Below, piece by piece: positions 39,091-46,629 of a DNA stretch of 60,768 bases. Location: positions 1 to 60,768 of the forward strand of contig CAJTVF010000009.1 of NCBI GenBank assembly GCA_910579435.1. Reading direction: 5' to 3'. Position numbers and translations under genes: made by a program. The notes under the pieces were generated by a model. The model made no database searches, was not told where the DNA came from, and saw only the letters and a list, made by a program, of their open reading frames with translations. The DNA comes from an uncultured Oscillibacter sp. Lineage in GTDB: Bacteria; Bacillota; Clostridia; Oscillospirales; Oscillospiraceae. Each line of letters opens with the position of its first letter. Position 1 is the stretch's first letter.

Positions 39091-39138
39091 CACAACAATC
39101 GTTACCGTGAAGGCCCCGATATGTAATGTAATCCGCAT
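39061..39138 (-). CDS. 25-aa peptide, candidate type I toxin
   Basis: The frame ATG 39138 to TGA 39061 encodes a short hydrophobic core, ITLHIGAFTVTIVV, and a basic tail, KRRNRHPAR. The ribosome site GGGGGTGA is 5 bp upstream but lies in a hairpin, GTCACCCCC/GGGG-GTGAC (39142-39167), which should block translation. The mRNA starts near 39197 from TTGCAT-17-TATCTT. A hydrophobic core with a charged tail, a sequestered ribosome site and a convergent antisense RNA are the features of type I toxins. I believe similar short peptides occur in other Clostridia, but this was not checked. Confidence 0.55.
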   Translation of the reverse strand: MRITLHIGAFTVTIVVKRRNRHPAR

Positions 39139-39197
39139 GCAGTCACCCCCTTTCGGGGAAACGTGACCTCCCGCCTGCCGCTTTTGTGCGGCGCCTG

Positions 39198-39231
39198 TTG
39201 ACAAGATATCACATCTTTCGCTAGAATGCAA
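39198..39231. promoter_or_regulatory. Overlapping divergent promoters: dnaD (+) and toxin mRNA (-)
   Basis: Plus strand: TTGACA (39198-39203), 18 bp, TAGAAT (39222-39227), for dnaD. Minus strand: TTGCAT (39231-39226), 17 bp, TATCTT (39208-39203), for the peptide mRNA. The two promoters occupy the same DNA and should compete. Confidence 0.7.
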
Positions 39232-39251
39232 GAAAGAAAGGAGGCGCTCTC

Positions 39252-39252
39252 A
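39252..39252 (+). other. Start codon position of dnaD
   Basis: ATG 39252 follows AAGGAGGCGCTC at standard distance, fixing the start of the DnaD-domain gene. Confidence 0.85.
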
Positions 39253-40187
39253 TGCCCAGCGTCCTTGTTCACGCGCCCGACGAGCCCGTCATCCTCGCCT
39301 CCCAGGCGGTGAAGCGCCTCCTGGACCGGGGGGACGGGGACGCGGCCCTGCTCTACCTGGCCCTCCTGCGCCGCCGGGGCGACGCGCCCCCCAGGTCCCT
39401 GGCCGGAGAACTCCGCTGGGACCGGGGCCGCATCGAGGCGGCGGAGGCCGCCCTCCGGGACCTGGGCCTCATCACCCCCCAGGCCCCTCCCGCCGAGCCC
39501 GCCGACGAGCCCCCCGCCTACCGCCAGGACGAGCTGGCCGGGAAGCTGGAGGAGAGCGAGGACTTCCGCCGCCTCACCGCCGAGGTGGAGCGGAAGCTGG
39601 GCAAGCGCCTCACCACGGCGGACCTGTCCGCCCTGCTGGGGCTGTACGATTACTTAGGGCTTCCCTCCGACGTGATCTATCTCCTGGTCTGCCACTGCGC
39701 GGAGCGCGCCGCCGGCCGCTTCGGCCCGGGCCGGAGGCCCACGCTCCGCCAGATCGAGCGGGAGGGCTACGCCTGGGCCCGCCGGGGCATCGACACCCAG
39801 GCCGCCGCCGCCGAATACCTCCGGGACTATGGCCGGCGGCAGGGAGCCCTTCCGGGCTTCATGCGGGCCCTGCGCCTGGGGGACAGGCCCCCCGCCGCCA
39901 GCGAGGAGCACTATCTGCTCCAGTGGCTGGAGTGGGGCTTCTCCCCGGAGGCCGCCGCCCTGGCCTATGACAAGACCGTCCTCAAGTGCCACGAGTTCAA
40001 GTGGAGCTACTGCAACGGCATCCTCCGCCGCTGGCACGAGGCGGGGCTTCACACCGTGGACGAGATCGAGGCGGGGGACCGGCGTTCCCGGCCCCCGGCG
40101 GCGTCCGGCGTCCAGCCCTCCCCCGGCAGGGCCGGGGGGAACGCCTGGATGCGCAAATACATCCAGCGGCGGGAGAAGGAGGGATAA
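39252..40187 (+). CDS. dnaD: DnaD-domain primosomal protein
   Basis: 311 aa. The N-terminal region (about 15-80) is winged-helix-like, with RSLAGELRWDRGRIEAAEAALRDLGLI (position-cited, about 48-74). One or two DnaD/DnaB_2 helical domains follow: about 105-200 with KLGKRLTTADLSALLGLYDYLGLP, and about 215-285 with YLLQWLEWGFSPEAAALAYD and WSYCNGILRRWHEAGLHT. Such proteins help load the replicative helicase in Firmicutes. The next gene is a DnaC/DnaI-type ATPase 2 bp downstream, the expected helicase-loader partner. Confidence 0.9.
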   Translation: MPSVLVHAPDEPVILASQAVKRLLDRGDGDAALLYLALLRRRGDAPPRSLAGELRWDRGRIEAAEAALRDLGLITPQAPPAEPADEPPAYRQDELAGKLEESEDFRRLTAEVERKLGKRLTTADLSALLGLYDYLGLPSDVIYLLVCHCAERAAGRFGPGRRPTLRQIEREGYAWARRGIDTQAAAAEYLRDYGRRQGALPGFMRALRLGDRPPAASEEHYLLQWLEWGFSPEAAALAYDKTVLKCHEFKWSYCNGILRRWHEAGLHTVDEIEAGDRRSRPPAASGVQPSPGRAGGNAWMRKYIQRREKEG

Positions 40188-40189
40188 GC

Positions 40190-41185
40190 ATGGCCTATGA
40201 CGGAAAAATCCTCCGCCGGGCCCTCCGGCGCTTTGAGGAGGACAAGCGGGACCGGGAGGAGCGGGCCCGGGACCGCCGGGAGAGCGTCTTCCTCCGCCAG
40301 CCCCGGCTCCGGGAGATCGACGCCCAGCTCCGCTCCACCATGAGCCGCATCCTCGCCACCGCTCTGCGGAGGGGGACGGACCCCCGGGCGGCGGTGGAGG
40401 CCCTGAAAAAGCAGAACCTGGGGCTCCAGGAGGAGCGGGCGCTGCTGCTGGCGGGCCTGGGCCTCCCGGCGGACTGCCTGGAGGACAAGCCCGCCTGCCC
40501 CCTCTGCCAGGACGCCGGCTGGCGGGAGGGGCGCATGTGCCGCTGTTTGAAGGCCTACTGCGCCCGGGAACAGCAGAAGGAACTCAGCCGCATGCTGGAC
40601 CTGGGGAACCAGAGCTTTGCGACCTTTTCCCTGGAGTGGTACGACCAGGCGGAGGACCCCGCCCTGGGCGTCTCCCCCCGGGAGAATATGGACTGGATCT
40701 ACCGGACCTGCAAGCGCTATGCCGCCGCCTTCGGCCCGGGGAGCGGGAACCTGCTCCTCACCGGGGACCCGGGGCTGGGGAAGACCTTCCTCTCCGCCGC
40801 CATCGCCCGGGAGGTCAGCGCCGAAGGCTTCTCCGTGGTCTACGACACCGCCGCCCACATTTTCGACCGCTTCGAAGCCCGGAAGTTCGGCCGGGAGGCG
40901 GGGGAGGCCGTGGAGGCCGACGTGGACCGGGTGCTGGACTGCGACCTGCTGATTCTGGACGACCTGGGGACGGAGCTGACCACCCCCTTCGTCCAGAGCG
41001 CCCTGTATACCATCGTCAACAGCCGCATCACGGACCGGCGGGCCTCCATCCTCAGCACGAACCTGAAGCTGGAGGACCTGGCCCGGCGGTACACGGCCCA
41101 GACCGTCTCCCGGATCGAGGGGGAGTATCAGGTCCTGCCCTTCTTCGGGGAGGATATCCGGCGGCTGAAAAAGGAGCGGGGCTGA
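40190..41185 (+). CDS. dnaC: DnaC/DnaI-type helicase-loader ATPase
   Basis: 331 aa. An N-terminal helical region is followed by a zinc site (Cys103, Cys106, Cys117, Cys119 in CPLCQ...MCRC), as in DnaI. The AAA+ domain has Walker A GDPGLGKT (192-199), Walker B LLILDDLG and sensor SILSTNLKLED. It delivers the replicative helicase to DNA together with DnaD/DnaB proteins. It starts 2 bp after the dnaD stop. The 3' end overlaps the convergent VTT-protein gene by 58 bp. Confidence 0.93.
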   Translation: MAYDGKILRRALRRFEEDKRDREERARDRRESVFLRQPRLREIDAQLRSTMSRILATALRRGTDPRAAVEALKKQNLGLQEERALLLAGLGLPADCLEDKPACPLCQDAGWREGRMCRCLKAYCAREQQKELSRMLDLGNQSFATFSLEWYDQAEDPALGVSPRENMDWIYRTCKRYAAAFGPGSGNLLLTGDPGLGKTFLSAAIAREVSAEGFSVVYDTAAHIFDRFEARKFGREAGEAVEADVDRVLDCDLLILDDLGTELTTPFVQSALYTIVNSRITDRRASILSTNLKLEDLARRYTAQTVSRIEGEYQVLPFFGEDIRRLKKERG

Positions 41186-41799
41186 GCGGTCCGCCCCCAC
41201 ACCGCCAGCGCCGCCCCCGTCAGCGCCCAGCCGAAGACGCAGGAGGCCCAGAACCGCGTCCCGCCCAGGTCCCACAGCGCCGTCCCCAGGACGGTGGCGG
41301 ACAGCACCCGGGGGAAGCTGCCCGGCAGTCCCCCGGCGAAGTAGGCCCGCCAGGACGTGCCCGCCGCCCCCAGCCAGAGGCTCACCAGCTCCGTGGGCAG
41401 CACCCCCGCCAGGCGCAGCAAAAACACCTCCCGCCCCTTTGCCGGGCCGGTCCCCAGCGCCTCCAGCCGGGGATGCCGGGCGGCCAGGGCCTCCAGGGTC
41501 CCCCGTTTCCGCCGCCCGATGAGGTACGGCCCCGCCTGGGCCGCCGCCGTGCCGCAGAGGTTCGTCCCCAGGGCCAGGGGGAAGGGGAGGGCCAGCCCCG
41601 CCGCCGCCGCCAGCGCCGTGGAGGGCAGGGCCGCCGTCAGGCCCTTGAGGACGTACAGGCCCAGCAGGGCCAGGGCCGCCAGCCAGGACTGCCCCGGCGT
41701 CCAGGCGGAGACGCGCTCCGCCGTCAGCCCGGCGCGGCAGAACCAGGCCGCGAGGCCCAGCAGGGCCCACAGCAGCAGGGGAAGCAGGTGTTTTTTCAT
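41128..41799 (-). CDS. TVP38/TMEM64 (VTT-domain) membrane protein
   Basis: 223 aa from ATG 41799, which follows AAAGGAGGGT. About five to six membrane helices. The VTT signature region contains LTAALPSTALAAAAGLALPF and GTNLCGTAAAQAGPYLIGR, then FLLRLAGVLPTELVSLWLGAAG. The DedA/VTT families include lipid scramblases and transporters, but the bacterial TVP38 role is not settled. The C-terminal codons overlap the end of dnaC on the other strand. A truncated family B element lies immediately upstream of its start. Confidence 0.88.
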   Translation of the reverse strand: MKKHLLPLLLWALLGLAAWFCRAGLTAERVSAWTPGQSWLAALALLGLYVLKGLTAALPSTALAAAAGLALPFPLALGTNLCGTAAAQAGPYLIGRRKRGTLEALAARHPRLEALGTGPAKGREVFLLRLAGVLPTELVSLWLGAAGTSWRAYFAGGLPGSFPRVLSATVLGTALWDLGGTRFWASCVFGWALTGAALAVWGRTAQPRSFFSRRISSPKKGRT

Positions 41800-41817
41800 G
41801 GGACCCTCCTTTCGCAA

Positions 41818-41871
41818 GCGGCGGAAAAAGATCCGCCGTTTTGGGCGTTTAGACTTTTTTCAAACAAGGCC
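41818..41871. mobile_element. Family B element, truncated (right end only)
   Basis: Keeps GGCGGAAAAAGATCCGCC and the right end TTTTTTCAAACAAGGCC followed by TA. The left end is missing. It abuts the family A copy that begins at 41872. Confidence 0.75.
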
Positions 41872-42036
41872 TAGGGAAGCACTGATGAAATCAACGTGTG
41901 CAGATTTGCGCCAGAAATTTCTGCTGGCAAGGAAGAAAATCGCAGGAATCCTGACGGATTTCAAGATTTTCTAACGCAGTCCAGCGGGAATTTATGGCGT
42001 GAAGCTGTGTGCGGGGATTTCATCAGTGGTTCCCTA
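41872..42036. repeat. Repeat family A, full-length variant copy
   Basis: Ends are TAGGGAAGCACTGATGAAAT and its counterpart ending GGTTCCCTA, the GATGAAATC subtype like 7342. It directly adjoins the family B fragment. Confidence 0.8.
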
Positions 42037-42131
42037 GTATGCCCCAAAACCGGCGGCCGGGGCGAAACGGCAATCAAGGAAAAATGAGGGAAAAAGCATG
42101 AGAGCCCCCTGTAACCATTCAGGGGAATTTG

Positions 42132-42248
42132 GGACACGGGGCCGCCGCCTTTACGCGGAACATCTACGCCCACACCGCCCAGAAGATGCGCCAGCAGTCC
42201 GCCGGCCGGATGGAGCGGTTTATTCAAGCGGTCTCCGGGGCCAAGTAA
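42132..42248 (+). pseudogene. C-terminal remnant of a tyrosine-recombinase integrase
   Basis: Encodes GHGAAAFTRNIYAHTAQKMR...GRMERFIQAVSGAK then TAA (38 aa). The GH box and the IYAH segment carrying the catalytic Tyr are those of phage/ICE integrases. No upstream part of the gene exists. It lies about 100 bp from tRNA-Ser, a usual integration target, and so marks a lost element. Confidence 0.7.
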
Positions 42249-42263
42249 CAGTCAGGGCATAAT

Positions 42264-42299
42264 AAGGGAAAAAACAAGGGAAAAAACAAGGGAAAAAAC
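42264..42299. repeat. Tandem repeat, 12 bp x 3
   Basis: Three copies of AAGGGAAAAAAC between the integrase remnant and the tRNA-Ser terminator. A partial direct repeat of the adjoining terminator flank (AGGGAAAAA...CCCTGTAACCATT) is seen at 42087-42119 and 42289-42322. Confidence 0.8.
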
Positions 42300-42305
42300 A
42301 AAGAG

Positions 42306-42340
42306 AAAACCCTGTAACCATTGCGGCTACAGGGTTTTTG
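42306..42340 (-). terminator. Terminator of tRNA-Ser
   Basis: AACCCTGTA/TACAGGGTT stem just past the tRNA CCA end, followed by TTCTCTTTG on the minus strand. Confidence 0.75.
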
Positions 42341-42341
42341 G

Positions 42342-42433
42342 TGGCGGAGAAGGAGGGATTCGAACCCTCGAGACCCTTTAGGGGCCTACATGATTTCCAA
42401 TCATGCGCCCTCGACCAACTAGGCGACTTCTCC
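42342..42433 (-). tRNA. tRNA-Ser (anticodon GGA)
   Basis: Acceptor arms GGAGAAG and CTTCTCC pair, followed by G and CCA. Anticodon loop TTGGAAA lies on stem CATGA/TCATG, giving GGA. A long variable arm (GGCCCCTAAAGGGTC) marks a class II serine tRNA. The T arm has GGTTCGAATCC. Confidence 0.96.
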
Positions 42434-42492
42434 ATCGCTGCCGGTTTCTCCGCAGATGCGGTTGTGTCGTTCCCCAACAGAAGAACAGTAGT

Positions 42493-42520
42493 TATTATAC
42501 CAGAGCTTTTCCCAAAGTCA
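42493..42520 (-). promoter_or_regulatory. Promoter of tRNA-Ser
   Basis: On the minus strand TTGACT (42520-42515), a 16-bp spacer and TATAAT (42498-42493). Confidence 0.7.
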
Positions 42521-42553
42521 AGCCCTTTTTCAAATTTTCTCCCAACGGAAGTA

Positions 42554-42576
42554 GGAGGGGGGGGTCCCCCCCCTCC
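42554..42576. other. Perfect G/C-run hairpin
   Basis: GGAGGGGGGGG and CCCCCCCCTCC are perfect 11-bp arms around one T, 8 bp past the S41 peptidase stop. Neither side has a T run. It may act as a transcript end or decay barrier. Confidence 0.6.
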
Positions 42577-42583
42577 CGCTTCG

Positions 42584-43843
42584 CTATCCCCGGGCCTCCC
42601 GGATGGCCCGCAGGGCCGTCACCAGGGCGGGCTCTCCCGCCGGAGAGAGAATGTCCGGCGCGGTGCCCGCCTCCTCGCTGCTGGAGCCGTCGGGGTTCAG
42701 GCCGTACATCATAGTGAACTGGAGCAGAATGCCGCTGTTGGGCAGGCGCATCAAAATGGGGTCCAGGGCCCCGATGCCGTCCCCGCTGGTCTGGGTCCCC
42801 ACCAGCGCGGCGAAGCCCGTGGCCTGGCAGAAAACGGAGAAGGACTCACTGGCGGAGTACACCATAGGCCCCACCAGCAGCCACACCCGGCCATGAAACG
42901 CCGCCCGCTCCGCCGCCGGCTCTACCCGGAGGGTGCTCTCCACGAAGTGGGTAGCGGCCTCCAAGCCCTGCCGTTCCAGCCTGGGCAGGTCTGGAAGCTC
43001 CGAAATGGGGTGGAGGTCCGAGGGGGCAAACACATTGTCGATGTAGGGCCGGTTATTCTCGCTGTCCGCCAGCAGGGCGTAATTCGTGCAGGACAGCGGC
43101 ACGTCTGTCAGCGGGGCCGCCAGAAGGTCTTGCCAGTAGCCCTCGTTTCCGCCGCTGTTGTCCGTCAGGTCAATAATGAGATCCGTACAGTCCCCGGCGG
43201 CATTGTAAAAATCCCGGATGGCCTGGGCCTCCTTTTGATAGTCCGGGTCATAGTCCGCCAGGAAGCTGTCCACCTTCAAATAGGCGGCTCCTTCCTCCGG
43301 CAAAAGCAGGGTGTGGAGGTTTTCCCCCGCCTCTCCGCCTTCCCAGGAGCCGCCGCCGTCGTCCCCCAGGGCGTCCAGGTAATCGCTCAGCCGTTTGTAG
43401 TGCTCCTCCGAAGCCTCGGTAACGGCCTTCCACTGTTCCCGGCCCGCAGTGTCCTGATGCTTGCACCAGTCCAGCATTTCGCCGTACGCCTCCGGCTCAA
43501 TGATCCAGAAGTGGCCGTAGTTTCCCAGGCGGTAGCAGGTGCTGTAAACAGCGGAGTAAAACGCCTGGTCGCTGTCGCTTTTCTCGATCATCTCCCGATA
43601 CTCCCGGAAAATCTCCTCCGCCGGGTCGTCCGGGTTTTCCCGGTCCCGGAGGCCCAGGCAGAGATAGCTGTCCTTCAGCGTTTTGACCAGGCAGTCATAG
43701 TCCTCCAGCCGCTGCTCCTGGGTCAGCCCCAGGGCGTTTTTCAGGGCGGGGTCCCATTTGCCCTCCGGCTCCACCTTCGGGGCGGCGCAGCTGGTCAAGA
43801 GCAGGCAGAAGGCAAGGGTCAGGGAAAGCCATGCGCGTTTCAT
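42584..43843 (-). CDS. Lipoprotein S41-family (C-terminal processing type) peptidase
   Basis: 419 aa from ATG 43843, after AAAGGAGACG. It has a lipoprotein signal with LLTSC (Cys19). The S41 catalytic region lies in the second half, with LIIDLTDNSGGNEGYW, then WLLVGPMVYSASESFSVF, where SASE is the expected nucleophile motif, and GTQTSGDG. No PDZ domain is evident. It should act outside the membrane on unfolded or peptide substrates. Its promoter repeats the block found before the response regulator at 20975, so it is a likely target of that two-component system. Confidence 0.85.
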   Translation of the reverse strand: MKRAWLSLTLAFCLLLTSCAAPKVEPEGKWDPALKNALGLTQEQRLEDYDCLVKTLKDSYLCLGLRDRENPDDPAEEIFREYREMIEKSDSDQAFYSAVYSTCYRLGNYGHFWIIEPEAYGEMLDWCKHQDTAGREQWKAVTEASEEHYKRLSDYLDALGDDGGGSWEGGEAGENLHTLLLPEEGAAYLKVDSFLADYDPDYQKEAQAIRDFYNAAGDCTDLIIDLTDNSGGNEGYWQDLLAAPLTDVPLSCTNYALLADSENNRPYIDNVFAPSDLHPISELPDLPRLERQGLEAATHFVESTLRVEPAAERAAFHGRVWLLVGPMVYSASESFSVFCQATGFAALVGTQTSGDGIGALDPILMRLPNSGILLQFTMMYGLNPDGSSSEEAGTAPDILSPAGEPALVTALRAIREARG

Positions 43844-43917
43844 AAGATCGTCTCCTTTTTTTCCGGGCGGCACCCGCTGGTTCCCTTACCTTACGGGACA
43901 GCCCCCGGGTTTTCCTC

Positions 43918-43972
43918 AGGGTAACAGGAAAATCTTACGAACGGCTTGACAAAATCCTTAAGAATTTCTTAC
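43918..43972 (-). promoter_or_regulatory. Response-regulator box and promoter of the S41 peptidase
   Basis: Read on the minus strand, GTAAGAAATTCTTAAGGA is followed by TTTTGTCAAGCCGTTCGTAA, GATTTTCCTGT and TACCCT. Only a few of about 50 bases differ from 20892-20946, and the spacing is identical. Confidence 0.7.
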
Positions 43973-44053
43973 AATTTCAAGCCCGCTCCCCCGGCGCATT
44001 TTTGGGGAGACGACGAAAATGGGCCAGGCCTCCGAAAACTTCTTTAATAAAAA

Positions 44054-44082
44054 TTGGCATCCGCCGGAAAGCGTGCTATACT
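44054..44082 (+). promoter_or_regulatory. Promoter of the HPr-like gene
   Basis: TTGGCA (44054-44059), a 17-bp spacer and TATACT (44077-44082). Confidence 0.65.
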
Positions 44083-44115
44083 AACTCCAATTATGTGACG
44101 GAACGGAGTGGGCAA

Positions 44116-44364
44116 ATGAATCGCACGGCAGTTGTACAGATCCCGGAGGAACAGCTGGACCAGGTCGCCACCAGCTTCATCAAGGCGGCCAGCGGCTTCA
44201 CCAGCCAGATCACCCTCACCCGGGGCGGGCATTGCATCAACGCCAAAAGCCTCCTGGGCTTCCTCTCCCTGATGCGGGACCACGGCGAGGTGGCGCTGAG
44301 CGCCGAGGGCGCCGACGCCGGGGAGGCGCTGGAAAAGCTGACCAGCATTCTGGAGGGGAAATAA
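44116..44364 (+). CDS. HPr-fold protein lacking the phospho-histidine (Crh-like)
   Basis: 82 aa, HPr length. The second half matches HPr closely: NAKSLLGFLSLMRDHGEVAL and SAEGADAGEAL align with the Ser46 region, so the regulatory serine is kept as Ser45. The phosphotransfer loop, GIHARPA in B. subtilis HPr, reads QLDQVA here, so both the active His and Arg are gone. It cannot relay phosphate in the PTS. By analogy with Crh, it could still be phosphorylated by HPr kinase and bind CcpA, but that is inference. It is single, with its own promoter and terminator. Confidence 0.85.
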   Translation: MNRTAVVQIPEEQLDQVATSFIKAASGFTSQITLTRGGHCINAKSLLGFLSLMRDHGEVALSAEGADAGEALEKLTSILEGK

Positions 44365-44372
44365 GGACAACA

Positions 44373-44408
44373 AAGGGGACTGCCGGAAGGCAGTCCCCCG
44401 TTCTTTTT
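44373..44408. terminator. Terminator of the HPr-like gene
   Basis: GGGGACTGCC/GGCAGTCCCC with loop GGAA, then GTTCTTTTT. It may also serve the convergent YcdB/SLH gene. Confidence 0.9.
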
Positions 44409-44418
44409 CCCCAGGCGG

Positions 44419-46593
44419 TCAGACCGCCCGCTCCAGCACGCGGCAGAGCATGGAGGCCGCCTCCCCCCGGGTGGCGGTCCGGCTTCCGGCGTAAACATCG
44501 GAGGCCATGCCCAGGGCCCCGGCGATGGCGGCATAGCCCAGGCCCTCCGCCGGGATGGAGTCCTGGTCGGAATAGCCGCAGGTATAGATCCCGCCCAGCC
44601 GGGCGGCGGGGCCGTAGCCCGCGGCGTTCAACAGCATTTTTATCACGTCCCCCCGGGAGAGGACCGCGCCGTCATCCCGCTCGGAGGAGCGGAGAAGCCC
44701 TAAGCGATAGGCTTCATAATAGGCGTTCTCCCGCCCGTCCTTCTCCACAGCCTCCGGCTCCAGAGCCGCGCCCTGGAGGCTGTAGACCAGGGCCACCAGC
44801 TCCCACTGGGTCACGTTTTGGGAGGGCCGGAACTTCCCTCCGGCGTAGCCCGCGCCGTACCGCGCCAGCTTCTCCACGTCCGCCTTGGCGGAGCTCCCGG
44901 CCAGGTCGTCATAGGAGAGGGGCTGCCGGACGCCGTCCCGTTCCTCCCGGACCGGCGCGCCGGTCTTGGCGTCCACGCCCGCGCAGCTCTCCGCCCGCTC
45001 CAGGCCGTAGGCCAGGCGGAGGGCATAGCCGTATTCCGTGCCCTGCTCCAGCAGCTTCGCCTGAGCCGGGTCCGCCTTGCTGAGCTTCTGGGGAACGTTC
45101 CGGTAGGCCAGCACGGCCTCATAGGTCCCCGCCCAGGCGGAGAGGGCCGTCTCCATGGAGACCATGCCGTTGGCGCCGTCAAAGGTCACGCTCTCGTCCC
45201 AGGAAGAGGAGAGGGAGTAGACGGACCCGTCCGCGTTGTCAATGCCCACATGGACGGCGTTGCCCCGGAAGGGCAGGCCGTTCACCGCCTGGGCGAAGGT
45301 GAAGTGCCGGTAGGGCTGGTTCTCCGTCCGCCAGGGCATGATCTCCCGGTCCGTCCGGTACAGGACCAGGCTCCGGTCCGGGAAGCGCGTTTTCAGGAAG
45401 GCCTCCGCCTGTTTCAGGGCCTCCTCCTCCGAGACCTTCTCCTCCCGGCCATAGGGGGCGGAGGACCAAACGCTGTCCACGTCCCCGGTCTTGGCGTCCA
45501 CGGTGATGTTCCGGGCGAGGCGCTCCCCGCCGTCGGTCCGGGCGTAGCGCAGGGTGCAGAGGACCCGGCCCGCCCGGCCGTCCGTTCCGGCCTCGCTCTC
45601 ATAGGACGTGCCAGTCAGGGCATAGCCCCGGAGGCCGTAGGCGCTCTCCGCCCGGAGAGCCTTGTCCAGCTCTTCCTTGGAGAGAACGCCCTCCAGCTGC
45701 TGGACCCCCTCCAGCTCCACCCGAGTGAGGCCCGCCTCGTCGGCGGCCAGCTCCGCCTTGGCGGTGGGAGCGGGAGCGCCGTTATCCCCTCCGGCGGCGC
45801 GGTAGCCCTGGCGCATCTGCGCCTCCAGCTCCGTCAGGTCGATGAGCTCCCCGGTTTTGCCGTCCGCCAGGAATTCATGGGCCCCCGCCTCCGGCACATA
45901 GCGGAGAACGGCCCGGGCGCCCCCGGCGGTTTCCAGGACATACTCCAGCCGGAGCTTCAGGGTCCCGGCCAGGTCCTCCCGGGCCTTGGCGGCACCGGCG
46001 GAAGGCTCGGGGGAGGGCACGCCGCCCACGCCGGCGGTCTCCGGCACGTCCCGGCTGAAATGCTTCACCAGGCCGTCCTCCGCCCGGATGGAGTAATGCA
46101 GGGGCGAGGGCAGGCCGTTCAGGACGATGGTCCCGGACCAGGTGCTGTCAGAGCCGCCCAGGAAGGCCGCGCCCTCCGCGTCCTCCAGCTCCACGGCCTC
46201 CCCCTTCCGGAGGACCCGGGCCAGGAAGGCCTCCGCGGCGGCCCGGTCCTCCGTCCCGCCGGTTTCGGGGAAGGAGGGGAAGCCGTCCCCGGAGCAGGCG
46301 GCGGAAGGGCTGGACTCCCAGCGGTAGAGGCTGGCGACGGTCCCGTCCTCCAGTGCCTGGACGGAGAGGGAGCGCCGTTCCCCCTCCCAGCTCAGGTCCC
46401 AGACGGGGACCAGAGCCTCGGACAGGTCTCCCCGGAAGGTTTCATAGGAATCGGTGTCCAGGGCCAGGGCCTCCTTCACCAGGGACGTGACCCTGGCCAG
46501 GCGGGCGTCCTGGGCTTCCTCCGCCGCGGCGGCGGGCAGGGTCAGCGCCGCCAGCAGCGCGGCGGCCAGGGTCAGGGAAAGCAGGCGTTTCAT
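44419..46593 (-). CDS. Secreted YcdB/YcdC-domain protein with C-terminal S-layer homology region
   Basis: 724 aa from ATG 46593, after GGAGGGACAACT. A signal peptide (about 1-24, ending LPAAAAEE) precedes two YcdB/YcdC (PepSY-like) units. Typical features are KTGELIDL, ITVDAKTGDVDSVWSS, AEAFLKTRFPD and FTFAQAVNGLPFRGNAVHVGI. The C-terminal third has S-layer-homology-like segments (VEKLARYGAGYAGGKFRPSQNVTQWE, by position about 565-590, and TRGEAASMLCRVLE). It is likely wall-associated, and no enzyme motif is seen. Confidence 0.85.
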   Translation of the reverse strand: MKRLLSLTLAAALLAALTLPAAAAEEAQDARLARVTSLVKEALALDTDSYETFRGDLSEALVPVWDLSWEGERRSLSVQALEDGTVASLYRWESSPSAACSGDGFPSFPETGGTEDRAAAEAFLARVLRKGEAVELEDAEGAAFLGGSDSTWSGTIVLNGLPSPLHYSIRAEDGLVKHFSRDVPETAGVGGVPSPEPSAGAAKAREDLAGTLKLRLEYVLETAGGARAVLRYVPEAGAHEFLADGKTGELIDLTELEAQMRQGYRAAGGDNGAPAPTAKAELAADEAGLTRVELEGVQQLEGVLSKEELDKALRAESAYGLRGYALTGTSYESEAGTDGRAGRVLCTLRYARTDGGERLARNITVDAKTGDVDSVWSSAPYGREEKVSEEEALKQAEAFLKTRFPDRSLVLYRTDREIMPWRTENQPYRHFTFAQAVNGLPFRGNAVHVGIDNADGSVYSLSSSWDESVTFDGANGMVSMETALSAWAGTYEAVLAYRNVPQKLSKADPAQAKLLEQGTEYGYALRLAYGLERAESCAGVDAKTGAPVREERDGVRQPLSYDDLAGSSAKADVEKLARYGAGYAGGKFRPSQNVTQWELVALVYSLQGAALEPEAVEKDGRENAYYEAYRLGLLRSSERDDGAVLSRGDVIKMLLNAAGYGPAARLGGIYTCGYSDQDSIPAEGLGYAAIAGALGMASDVYAGSRTATRGEAASMLCRVLERAV

Positions 46594-46629
46594 AGTTGTC
46601 CCTCCAGATCTCAAGATATCCGTTTAGAC

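Noticed and set aside
42264..42299. CRISPR-like repeats
   Set aside because: The 12-bp units are head-to-tail with no spacers and there are no cas genes.
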